Origin: Chaetorhynchus papuensis | Lineage: Eukaryota > Chordata > Aves > Passeriformes > Rhipiduridae | Reading direction: 5' to 3' | Assembly: GCA_013396525.1 (NCBI GenBank) | Contig: VWYX01000675.1 | Coordinates: forward strand, 372,001 to 436,000 | DNA: 64,000 bases | In this document: one piece after another, positions 25,778 to 37,555 of the stretch | How positions within the stretch are numbered: position 1 is the first letter of the stretch | Layout of the letters: each line of letters begins with the position of its first letter | Position numbers and translations under genes: made by a program | Notes under the pieces: model-generated | What the model saw: only the letters and a program-made list of their open reading frames with translations | The model's database searches: none | Told to the model about the DNA's origin: nothing

Positions 25778-26445
25778 ACAGGGAGAGCCAGAGCAGCAGA
25801 GCATCAGGCAGCAGCAGCAGCAGCAGCAGCAGCACTGCCTCTCTGGGAACTCAGGATCCTGTTTGTCAGCAGCAGCAGCAGCAGCAGCAGCGGTTGGGAT
25901 GATGTTGCTCATATTTGCTAAGAACAGCAGCAGCAGCAGCAGCAGCAGCATTGTGACAGAGTCTGTGGGCACAGGAGTCATGCAGCAGCAGCAGCAGCAG
26001 CAGCAGCAGCTTGTTGCTTCCCTGTATCCATGCAAGAAGTCAGCAGCAGCAGCAGCAGCAGCAGCTGCCATGCCAGTCCCCTCCCCGTGCCTCACCTGCA
26101 GCAGCAGCAGCAGCAGCAGCAGCCTCCTGTCCCCAGGGCAACAAGGGTGGTGTGGCCAGCAGCAGCAGCAGCAGCAGCAGCACCTTCTGTGTCGTCAACT
26201 CCCACCTGGCTGCCCAGCAGCAGCAGCAGCAGCAGCAGCATCAGGACTACAAGGACATCTGTGCCCGGATGACAGCAGCAGCAGCAGCAGCAGCAGCGTC
26301 TGAGCTCAACATCATGAAGCACGAGTGAGTCAGCAGCAGCAGCAGCAGCAGCAGCTAACCCCAGCCAAGTCAGAATTGCAGCAACAGGCAGCAGCAGCAG
26401 CAGCAGCAGCAGCGCTTGATGAAATAATTCAGAGTCCCAAGGGCT

Positions 26446-26476
<31 letters not shown>

Positions 26477-27831
26477 GTCGCCTCCTTGCTGCGGTGCTTG
26501 GTGCACTGTCCCCAGCATTCCTCTCCTTGCATTTGTGTATAACTTCCTTTTCAGCAGGCCCACAGCAGCAGCAGCAGCAGCAGCAGCCTGTAATTAATAC
26601 TTAAACCATTTAAAAACAAACAGCAGCAGCAGCAGCAGCAGCAGCAAAAACTTCAAATATTAGATTATCCTTGATAATCAGCAGCAGCAGCAGCAGCAGC
26701 AGCACGATAAACAGGAGGAGCTTTGGTACTGGTGAGCAGCAGCAGCAGCAGCAGCAGCAGCAAACCTTTATGGAGTAAAGCGTGAGTCCCATGACAGCAG
26801 CAGCAGCAGCAGCAGCAGCGGAGGCTGTGGGGCTCTTTGGAACCCCAGAGAGCAGCAGCAGCAGCAGCAGCAGCAGCGAGGTGTGGCTGATGGCTGAGAT
26901 GGGAAACAATCAGCAGCAGCAGCAGCAGCAGCAGCACCTAAATCTGCTCCTGCTAATTCTGCATCAGGCAGCAGCAGCAGCAGCAGCAGCAGCGCAGTGG
27001 CCTGCTCTGGTTGAAGGAAAGGCAGTCAGCAGCAGCAGCAGCAGCAGCAGCTGTCACATGAGGGATAGCCCTGCAGATACAGGTCAGCAGCAGCAGCAGC
27101 AGCAGCAGCGCTGGCTCTGCTTAATGAGCTCCACCATTGCCCCAGCAGCAGCAGCAGCAGCAGCAGCATAGCAGCTGGATTTTTTGTGGTTTTGCTTCAT
27201 CAGCAGCAGCAGCAGCAGCAGCAGCTTGTTTCAGGCTGAGGCAAATGCATTATCTTCTCAGCAGCAGCAGCAGCAGCAGCAGCGGAATTCCAAAGGAGAT
27301 GGGCTTCATCCTGTAGCAGCAGCAGCAGCAGCAGCAGCAGCCTGTTGGACTCAATGTCTCCTTTTTGTCTTCCACAGCAGCAGCAGCAGCAGCAGCAGCA
27401 AAAAGGGAGCTGTTGACTGCTGGTCTGCTCCCCAGCAGCAGCAGCAGCAGCAGCAGCAGGCCCTGGCACAGGTTGCCCAGAGAAGCTGTGCAGCAGCAGC
27501 AGCAGCAGCAGCAGCTCAAGGCCAGGTTGGACAGGGCTGGGAGCAGCCCAGCAGCAGCAGCAGCAGCAGCAGCATGGCAAGGGGCTGGAACAAGATGAGC
27601 TTTAAGCAGCAGCAGCAGCAGCAGCAGCAGCATTGTGTGTGTATCTTTGTTTGCAGTGTTGTTACAGCAGCAGCAGCAGCAGCAGCAGCGCTGTGTCTGC
27701 CAGATGCCAGCGAAGTGAAGAACAGCAGCAGCAGCAGCAGCAGCAGCAAGCTGCTGACGTATGACCAGGTCAGAGAACTCCAGCAGCAGCAGCAGCAGCA
27801 GCAGCGGTCACCTTGGTCTGCTTGGGAGCAG

Positions 27832-27863
<32 letters not shown>

Positions 27864-30800
27864 GCACAAATCTGATGGGGAGCAGCTGCGGGGCTCCAGC
27901 AGCAGCAGCAGCAGCAGCAGCGGACGTTCTCACTCTCTACAACTCCCTGAGAGGAGGGTGCAGCCGGCTGGGGGTTGGTCTCTTCTCCCAGGTAACAACT
28001 GGCAGGACAAGACAGCAGCAGCAGCAGCAGCAGCAGCAAAGGTTCAGCTTGGATATTAGGGAAAATTATTCAGCAGCAGCAGCAGCAGCAGCAGCGCACA
28101 GACTGGTAACTGAGTGACTCAGGCAGTCCAGCAGCAGCAGCAGCAGCAGCAGCTGCAGGAATTCCCTCTTAAGTACAAACTACAAGCTGAACACAGGCAT
28201 TTGTAACAGCAACAAAAGCTGCTGTGATCAGTGTTGTGGAAGAGCAGCAGCAGCAGCAGCAGCAGCAGCTCAGCTGAATTCTGTGCTGTCGCCTTCCCTG
28301 CTCAGCAGCAGCAGCAGCAGCAGCAGCACTGGCAGCAGGTGCCTGTCGGGTGAAGGGTTGCAGCAGCAGCAGCAGCAGCAGCAGCGCAATACCACCTCTG
28401 ACACAATTTAACAGGAAACAGCAGCAGCAGCAGCAGCAGCAGCATTTTTGCTGTACTGCAGAGCTTCGTGCAGGAAACAGCTGTAGCACAGGTCTTAGTG
28501 AGGAAAACATCCAGGAGATTTTTGAGAAGGGGAACAGCAGCAGCAGCAGCAGCAGCAGCTTGTCAGGCAAGTGCAATCCTGGAGGCTCTTGCCAGCAGCA
28601 GCAGCAGCAGCAGCAGCTGGCAATCTTAAGCCTGAGAACTGACGAAGGCACAGCAGCAGCAGCAGCAGCAGCAGCTCTTACTTGGTGCTGCCTGCATGGT
28701 CTGGTGAGCAGTACCCATTTGTACTCAGTCTGTTTGGAAAACACTCCATTTACGGGTTGAATTTTTCAGCAGCAGCAGCAGCAGCAGCAGCAGAGGGAGT
28801 TTGGGGGTGTCTGTGAATCCTACACAGCAGCAGCAGCAGCAGCAGCAGCTGCCTGTAGATCTGCTCTCTGACACTGCTGTGGCAGCAGCAGCAGCAGCAG
28901 CAGCAGCTTGGTTTGGTTTTTTTCTTTTTAAAGCTGTCTTCAGCAGCAGCAGCAGCAGCAGCAGCGCACTCAGAAGAAAGCATTTGCCGATTTCATGGCA
29001 GCAGCAGCAGCAGCAGCAGCAGCTTATAAATATGACTCTAAAACAGATCGCTGGGACAGCAGCAGCAGCAGCAGCAGCAGCGTGTATTTACCTATGACAT
29101 AAAACACATTTTCTCAGCAGCAGCAGCAGCAGCAGCAGCAGAGCTGTGAATCCCTGTCAGTGTTATGTTTGGCAGCAGCAGCAGCAGCAGCAGCAGCCAT
29201 AAGCAGCCCCTGTGTACGTTGACCAGGGGCCAGCAGCAGCAGCAGCAGCAGCAGCATCCCGCTGGATGAAGGCAGGTGAAGTGTGAGCCAGCAGCAGCAG
29301 CAGCAGCAGCAGCATTGCCAGGGACAGGCAAAGAGTATAAAAAATGCAGCAGCAGCAGCAGCAGCAGCAGCCCGTGAGTCACCCTGTCCCCTGACTTGCA
29401 CACCCAGCAGCAGCAGCAGCAGCAGCAGCAGCTGTGGTTCCCGCTCGGTGCCTCCCACAGACATGGCTGCATCTGCTGCAGGGGCTGCTCCAAAGGGAGA
29501 AACTCCCGAGAAGGACTTTCCAGCAGCAGCAGCAGCAGCAGCAGCTCTGCCGTGTTTATGAATCAGCGCAGCAGTTCACAGCAGCAGCAGCAGCAGCAGC
29601 AGCAGACTTCATAACATGATAGTAATCGCTGAGTAGCAGCAGCAGCAGCAGCAGCAGCAGCGATGGGTTGGATTGTGAGCAGAAAGGTCTGGCACAGCAG
29701 CAGCAGCAGCAGCAGCAGCTCGCAGCACACATGGGTTCAGGCTGTGGAAGTGGGCTTGACTGAGGGTTATTTTGTTTCCTGGTGCTGGAAAGGATGGGAA
29801 TTTTATCTGCCAGCAGCAGCAGCAGCAGCAGCAGCGAAGAAATAACAGAATTCAAATTGGGGTAAGTGCAGCAGCAGCAGCAGCAGCAGCAGCTGGTGAT
29901 GTGGGTGGAGGGAACTGCCTTGTTGGCAGCAGCAGCAGCAGCAGCAGCAGCACAGGATTGTTGGATTCCCCTGGTAACCTGTTTCAGCAGCAGCAGCAGC
30001 AGCAGCAGCGCCAGCGTGGTGTGATCGGATCCTCTGGAGAGGCAGCAGCAGCAGCAGCAGCAGCAGCTGCAGTCACATGGACCTCAAGACCAGTGACCAC
30101 CAGCAGCAGCAGCAGCAGCAGCAGCTCGGGGTAGGTTTGTGTGCGCCTCGGGCAGCATCAGCAGCAGCAGCAGCAGCAGCAGCATGGCTTTGGGAGGCGA
30201 TGATGGAGCCAGGGCACAGCAGCAGCAGCAGCAGCAGCAGCCGGATGAACCCAGCTGGGGCGTGCCTGCTGTGGGGCTGCTGCATCTGGCAGCACTGGAA
30301 TGGGTGAGTCTGCTGTTCCCTCCTCCACGTGGCAGCAGCAGCAGCAGCAGCAGCAGCCTGTACCTGTGCTGCGTCAGATGTGTCATCTGACAGCAGCAGC
30401 AGCAGCAGCAGCAGCGAGTGGCAGCACATTTGGGTTTTCTGGTGCAGCCAGCAGCAGCAGCAGCAGCAGCAGCTGCAGATGCAGCTTGGGACTGCACCCA
30501 TGTGTGCAGCAGCAGCAGCAGCAGCAGCAGCGTGCTTAGAGAAATAATTCACTTCTGCAGTTAGCAGCAGCAGCAGCAGCAGCAGCAGCAAGCCAGTCAG
30601 GAGCTTTGCTGACTGTTTTTTCCAGCAGCAGCAGCAGCAGCAGCAGCGAGCAGAAGTACCGGAAGCTGTTTGAAGACATTCAGCAGCAGCAGCAGCAGCA
30701 GCAGCATGACTTTCTTCCTTCACTGGAGCTGAGCAGGACAGCAGCAGCAGCAGCAGCAGCAGCACCGTCACTGGCCAAACACAGCAGCCTTCAAAGCAGC

Positions 30801-33800
30801 AGCAGCAGCAGCAGCAGCAGCGGTTCAATAAACTGGATTATAGGAAATTGAACTCTATCCTTTATCTTATGATCAGGAATTGGGTTAGAGAGGACATGTT
30901 GTCTTTGCTCCTCAGCAGCAGCAGCAGCAGCAGCAGCGCATTGGGTGGGCTCTTCTCAGCCATGGTGGGGCAGCAGCAGCAGCAGCAGCAGCAGCCCAAT
31001 ATCATTTGATTTCTCTTTGCTCTGCAGTCAGCAGCAGCAGCAGCAGCAGCAGCCCAGCTGCAGAAACAGAAGTTCCAGATTACCAACAGCAGCAGCAGCA
31101 GCAGCAGCAGCTCCTTCATCCCAAAGCTCAATGACAACCACTACCAGCAGCAGCAGCAGCAGCAGCAGCCGTGTGAAGGTTACCTGGAGCCAGGTGAGTG
31201 TACAGCAGCAGCAGCAGCAGCAGCAGCCCATGCAGTCCTTCCTGTGTTTCCCGTGTCCCACAGCAGCAGCAGCAGCAGCAGCAGCTGTGTCTTTTCTGCC
31301 ATGGCCTTTGTCCCTGCCCAGCAGCAGCAGCAGCAGCAGCAGCCTTTTGGAAAGTGTCCATGAGTTCTTGAGATCTCAGCAGCAGCAGCAGCAGCAGCAG
31401 CGAAATCTCCCTGGACGTTTACGTCAGCAAGGACCAGCAGCAGCAGCAGCAGCAGCAGCAGGATAAAATCGAGGATATTCTTGTGCTGCACTCAGCAGCA
31501 GCAGCAGCAGCAGCAGCGACCATCAGTGGGACCTACCTGCCCAGCTGCTTCAGCAGCAGCAGCAGCAGCAGCAGCCGGATGAAGCGACCAATCCGAGAAG
31601 TTCCAGTCCAGCAGCAGCAGCAGCAGCAGCAGCCTGAAGCAGCTCTTTTAACCCAGGGAGGCCTGATTCCCTTCTGATCGCTCCCAAAAGCAGGAGTAGT
31701 GCCTGCAGCTTGGGTTGGCTGTGCTGGCTCTGAGCTGAGTCACTTCACAGAGCTTGAGGTGCTCTTTTATTCTTCCCATCTACCACAGCCAATGGCTTTT
31801 GACAGCCTGTACTTTATCCCTTTTTTCTGAGTAGGCTCATCAAATATTGTTTGATGGGACAAAAAAGCGATCCCAGCACCTCGTGTTGGTGTTACTGGTG
31901 CTGGCAGGCTCAGCTGAGTGGCACTACTGTTTCATAAGAGATGCGATTGGGGTCCTCTCCCCCATGGTACCAGGGCTGCTTCTGCCATGATGAGTGCCCT
32001 GGGAGCTTTTTCCCTCTGGATGCGTTCCCACTGCTCAGGGGAAGGAGCAAGCAGAAGCAGGAGGACTGAAGGAAGTGTGTGCTGTGGGTGTGGGGTGCTG
32101 AAGGACACAGCTCACAGATGAGCAGTGTCATGGCCTCTCTGGCCGTTTCCTCCCACACCAACCACAGTGAGAGATAATGCCTCGGGTGAGAGATAACTCA
32201 TCAGTGGGAGGTCCCTCTGTGGTGCAGGGAACTGTTCTCTCCCCAGCCTTTGCCAGCCCCCAGCATCAATATTCCTCCTCCCAAAGCTCGTTGTGTGCGT
32301 GAGAGAGGGTGCAGTTGTGCCCCCTCTTTGGGGGACAAGTCACCTCTTGTCCTTTGGCTACTCTCATGGCTGTTTCTGGGGTTAAGCCCCATTTTGGGGA
32401 TGTAATTCTGATTTCCAGGCTGGTTTCATTCATCTCTCCTTGCTGCCTTACCTGGCTGTGTTCAGTGAGGTGCAGCAGCTCCTGAGGGCCAGTTCATGTC
32501 CCCTCATTCGTGTTCAGCCAGGAGAGTCATTTCTTTCTGTCCACCTGAAAGCTCAGCCCCATTGTTTGAGTCTCTCTGCCATGTGATACCTTTCCTCTCC
32601 TCTCCTATCTCACAGTCTCCCCCTTACATGAGGGGTTTTTCCTTCCACATTTTCTATGTCCTCCAGCAGTTGTCCGGTGCCTCTCTCTGCTTCTTCCAGT
32701 TCCCATCTTTTTTGTAGGTATCTACTTTTCTCACAAGTCCAGTATACAGAAAAGTCCATTTTATACCAGAATTTTGACTTCGTAACACACAGTCAGGCTA
32801 GGCAGGATCCAGGTGGCAAGATACAGCGTTTGCCTCCTCAGGTCAAGCAACTGATGCAGGCTTCAGGCTCCTCAGATTTTTCAGGATTTGGTTGAAAGTC
32901 AGTCTTGTTCTAGTAGTGGGTCTGGAGATGAGCTTTAAGGTCCCTCCCAACCCAAAGCATTCCATGTTTCTGTGGAGAGGTGAGCAGCCAGGCTCAGGGC
33001 AGCAGCAGCAGCAGCAGCAGCAGCCCCATTACAAATGTGCAGGTGGCTGTCTGCCCTCAGCAGCAGCAGCAGCAGCAGCAGCCCCTGTGCCTCAGGAGAG
33101 AAACCTGTGCCAGCTCAGCAGCAGCAGCAGCAGCAGCAGCGAAGAGGCCGGTCTGTTGTGGCTCTGTCAGAACCAGCAGCAGCAGCAGCAGCAGCAGCAA
33201 GACACGGGGGACCCTGAGGTGCTACTCCCTCGTGGTGTCCCTGTGCCCTGGGAGCTGCAGCTGCTCCCAGCTCAGCCTGGAGGGCACTGCAGCAGCAGCA
33301 GCAGCAGCAGCAGCATCTGCCAGGACTCAGCATGGACAGCCTGCTTCCAGCAGCAGCAGCAGCAGCAGCAGCCCGTGTCCAGCCGGCCCTGGCTGTACAG
33401 GGATGGCTGTTTGGGGATGCTGAGGGCTTGGCACACTCCTCTCTGTACTGTGCTAATGCTCTTCAGCAGCAGCAGCAGCAGCAGCAGCGTTTGAGCACAA
33501 ACCCTCATTTCCCTGACCGTGCAGCAGCAGCAGCAGCAGCAGCAGCAGCTCCACAGCTGCCACACGCTCAGAAACACAGCAGCAGCAGCAGCAGCAGCAG
33601 CAGCGTGGCCTGGTCACAAGGGAAGATGGCTGAAATACAGCAGCAGCAGCAGCAGCAGCAGCGGAACTTCTTCCTGGTGGACACATCTCACCTGCCAGCA
33701 GCAGCAGCAGCAGCAGCAGCACTGTCCAAGCCCCTTGGAGGGGTTTCCAGAAACAGCAGCAGCAGCAGCAGCAGCAGCAACAGGATTGTTGCTAATTGGC

Positions 33801-35546
33801 AGGCAAATCTCCAGCAGCAGCAGCAGCAGCAGCAGCGTCAGCAAAATGTGTGAAGGACCTGGTGTTCAGCAGCAGCAGCAGCAGCAGCAGCAGCTTCTGC
33901 TTAATCAGAAGAGTTGATCCAAGAGTGCAGCAGCAGCAGCAGCAGCAGCAGCTCCTCTCCTCTCTTTCCTGCTGCTCTCAGGAAGCAGCAGCAGCAGCAG
34001 CAGCAGCAGCACAAGCACTTGCTGTGTGGCAGTCTGCTTCTCACAGCAGCAGCAGCAGCAGCAGCAGCCTTTTCCCCCGTTTTCTGTGGCAGAGGGAAGG
34101 GCAGCAGCAGCAGCAGCAGCAGCAGCCAGCAAAGCTTCTTAGCACAGCTGTGGACTGGACAGCAGCAGCAGCAGCAGCAGCAGCACCCCGGATCCAAGCC
34201 CAACTGAGATGTTAAAGCAGCAGCAGCAGCAGCAGCAGCAGCAAAATTACTCTCCTGATCCTGACAGCAATGCTGGCTATTCCCAAAAAGATTGGCAGTC
34301 TTTGACAGACCAGAGATAGCTCTGACCATAAGGTGGAGTTCACAACATCCTCTCAGAGCTGTGGGAAGAGGGCTGGAGTAGGGAACTCGGGTCTTTTGTT
34401 CCTTCCATCTTGTTGTGTCCCTGTGGAGGCCGAGGGAGGGCCTTGTGCACAGCAGCAGCAGCAGCAGCAGCAGCCAGCAGTGCAGCCGGGGCTGCTGGCT
34501 CTGATGGCCACAATGCCCGAGCGGGATCGCTGCTCCTCTTGGCACCGTGCTCAGAGCCAAGAAGGCAGCAGCAGCAGCAGCAGCAGCAGCTGGGAGATGT
34601 TGGGGGTGTTGCTGCTCTCCCTGCAGCAGCAGCAGCAGCAGCAGCAGCTTTGAGCTGGTTCTGTGCCGGCTTCCCGGTCTGCAGCAGCAGCAGCAGCAGC
34701 AGCAGCCAGTGCAGCGGCAGAGTGAGTAAAACAGGAGAGCAGCAGCAGCAGCAGCAGCAGCAGCGGATCGAGCTCGGGTGTTTAACCGCATCACAGTCAG
34801 CAGCAGCAGCAGCAGCAGCAGCGTTGGTGCCATCCTTGTGGGAGCATCTTCCCGTGGGAAGGACGTGGCCGTGCCTCCCTTCCTCACACGCGGCAGGAGA
34901 GGGCGCTCGGGGCCAGCAGCAGCAGCAGCAGCAGCAGCTCCTGCTCCTGCTCCTCCTCCTCCTCTTCTTCTCAGCAGCAGCAGCAGCAGCAGCAGCTTCT
35001 CTTCCCTGAGCACCTTGGATCTCCTGCATCAGCAGCAGCAGCAGCAGCAGCAGCGTGCCAAGGGCTGCTCCAGCGCTTGGCTCCAGCCAGCAGCAGCAGC
35101 AGCAGCAGCAGCCAGGAGAGCCTCAGTCCTGGAGGAGTGTCCACACAGCAGCAGCAGCAGCAGCAGCAGCCCCCCTTTCCCTCTTAGAGGAATTCTCTAA
35201 TGCCAGCAGCAGCAGCAGCAGCAGCAGCCCTTCCCAGTGCATGTGGCTGAGCGAGGCAGCCATGCAGCTGTGACTCCTCATCTGCCAGTGGGGTCAGCCC
35301 TGGTGCTGGGCACGGCAGACAGCAGCAGCAGCAGCAGCAGCAGCTGCCCATGCCACCACGGCTCGTGTCAGCCCAGGCAGCAGCAGCAGCAGCAGCAGCA
35401 GCGGCTGTGTGTGCTGCAGGGACAGCTGTGCCAATCAGCAGCAGCAGCAGCAGCAGCAGCCTTCCTGTGTGGCTTGTTGGAATCCTCTGCTGGCAGCAGC
35501 AGCAGCAGCAGCAGCAGCCTGGTTCCTGGGTGCTTTGGGAGTGCTG

Positions 35547-35578
<32 letters not shown>

Positions 35579-37523
35579 CAAGCCCAGAACATGGATCCAG
35601 CTAAAGCTTCAGCAGCAGCAGCAGCAGCAGCAGCGGAGCTCATCAGCTGCTCCACATGAGTAAGCAGGAGCTGTGGCCGTGGTGGTGGGTGCTCAGTGAG
35701 ACCTCTCCTTGGGAAAATCAGGGAACAGCAGCAGCAGCAGCAGCAGCAGCCAGAGCCCTGAGAGCAGCCGTGGCTGGAGCACACAGCAGCAGCAGCAGCA
35801 GCAGCAGCCTGGGGCTGGGCTCCCCAGCGCGGCAGCTCCCACAGCAGCAGCAGCAGCAGCAGCAGCGCCTCTGCTGGCTGCAGGGTGGGAGCTGGGGTGC
35901 AGCAGCAGCAGCAGCAGCAGCAGCAGCTCCCTCCTGAGGGGCTGGGGGGTCTGGGGCCAGCAGCAGCAGCAGCAGCAGCAGCCCATGGGGCAGCAGGAGG
36001 GTGACAAGCCAGGGCCTGTGGAGCAATGGCTGGTGCTGTGAAAGTGAGTCGGGGCTGGAGCACCCCAGGGTCCTGCTGCTTCCTCTCTCCCAGCTTTCCC
36101 TACCAGGGACTAAGGGCCTGAGACAGCAGGGACTGAGGTTTCCCTGAGCCCTTGTGTGCTCTTTCTCCCCAGGAGAAATCCATCCTGCAGATGGGCTCCT
36201 TGGACAGCGAGGAGGCAGCTGAGGTGCCACTGCAGGTGCCAAAGGAGATCTGGCTCTTGGTGGACCACCTGTTCAGGCATGCCCTCCACCAGGTGAGAGG
36301 GAGGGAGAGGGAGAGGACCTCTGCCACCCTGGAAGACTCCTGGTGACCTGGTTCTTCACGAGCACGTGGAGATCAGCTCCAGCTTGGTGTTTACAGGACA
36401 AGGCTTTTCCCTGTGCTCAAGGCACTGGCTGGGTGTCCCAGGGTTCACGTCCCAGTCACCATGTGCCTCAGCCTTTGTGGGAAAGGTGACCCGTCCATCC
36501 CTTTGCTGTTTTTGACAGGAGGACCTGTTCCAGACTCCAGGCATGCAGGATGAGTTGGAGCAGATCATTGAGTGCCTGGACACCAGCATTCCTGAGACAA
36601 TCCGTATCCTTCCGTGGTGGATCTCAGCTCTGCTGGGAGAGTTCGCTCTCAGGCAGCAGCAGCAGCAGCAGCAGCAGCGCAGGGCTCCTGGCAGGGATGG
36701 GCTCCCCTTGGTCCCCCCACAACCTCCCTGAAAGCTGAATCTGTGCTGGCCAAAGCAGCCAGGGGGCTCCAGCAGCAGCAGCAGCAGCAGCAGCAGTGCA
36801 GGAGCTGGGATACTGAGGAGCATGGTCCAGCAGCAGCAGCAGCAGCAGCAGCGGCTCCTGTGCAGCCAGAGGGTGGGAAACGCAGCAGCAGCAGCAGCAG
36901 CAGCAGCAGCTCATGGATGGGAAACAGTGGAGGAGAAGGAGAACAGCAGCAGCAGCAGCAGCAGCAGCGGAACTTGCATGACCTCCAAGGAGATGAGCAT
37001 CCAGCAGCAGCAGCAGCAGCAGCAGCCAGCATGACCCTTGATTCCCAGCGGTCCAGCGGCAGCAGCAGCAGCAGCAGCAGCAGCTCTCCTCATCTTCCTG
37101 GAGGCTCTGCCGGAGCCCAGCAGCAGCAGCAGCAGCAGCAGCCGGAGCCTGGATGTGTCCCACAGCAGCCGGCTGCAGCAGCAGCAGCAGCAGCAGCAGC
37201 GCGTGCGGGGGCTGCCGTGGGCTGTGCCCTGGCCAGCAGCAGCAGCAGCAGCAGCAGCCTACCCAGGGGCTGGCAGTGGCTCTGGGAGAATCAGCAGCAG
37301 CAGCAGCAGCAGCAGCAGTGAGCCCTGTCTCACCCCGAGCACGTGGGGACAGCAGCAGCAGCAGCAGCAGCAGCCTGCCCCTGGTCCTGGGGGCTTGAGC
37401 ACCTGCTCAGCAGCAGCAGCAGCAGCAGCAGCTGGGGGACTGTGCACGGCTCTTAACAGCTGGGGCAGCAGCAGCAGCAGCAGCAGCAGCTCCCTGAGCA
37501 GAGGGGGAAAGTTTTGGGGCAGT

Positions 37524-37555
<32 letters not shown>

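Noticed and set aside
34340..35029. Minus-strand open frames rich in Cys/Leu/Ala runs within the OCRL introns
   Set aside because: The runs are reverse complements of the blocks, and no splice or homology support exists.
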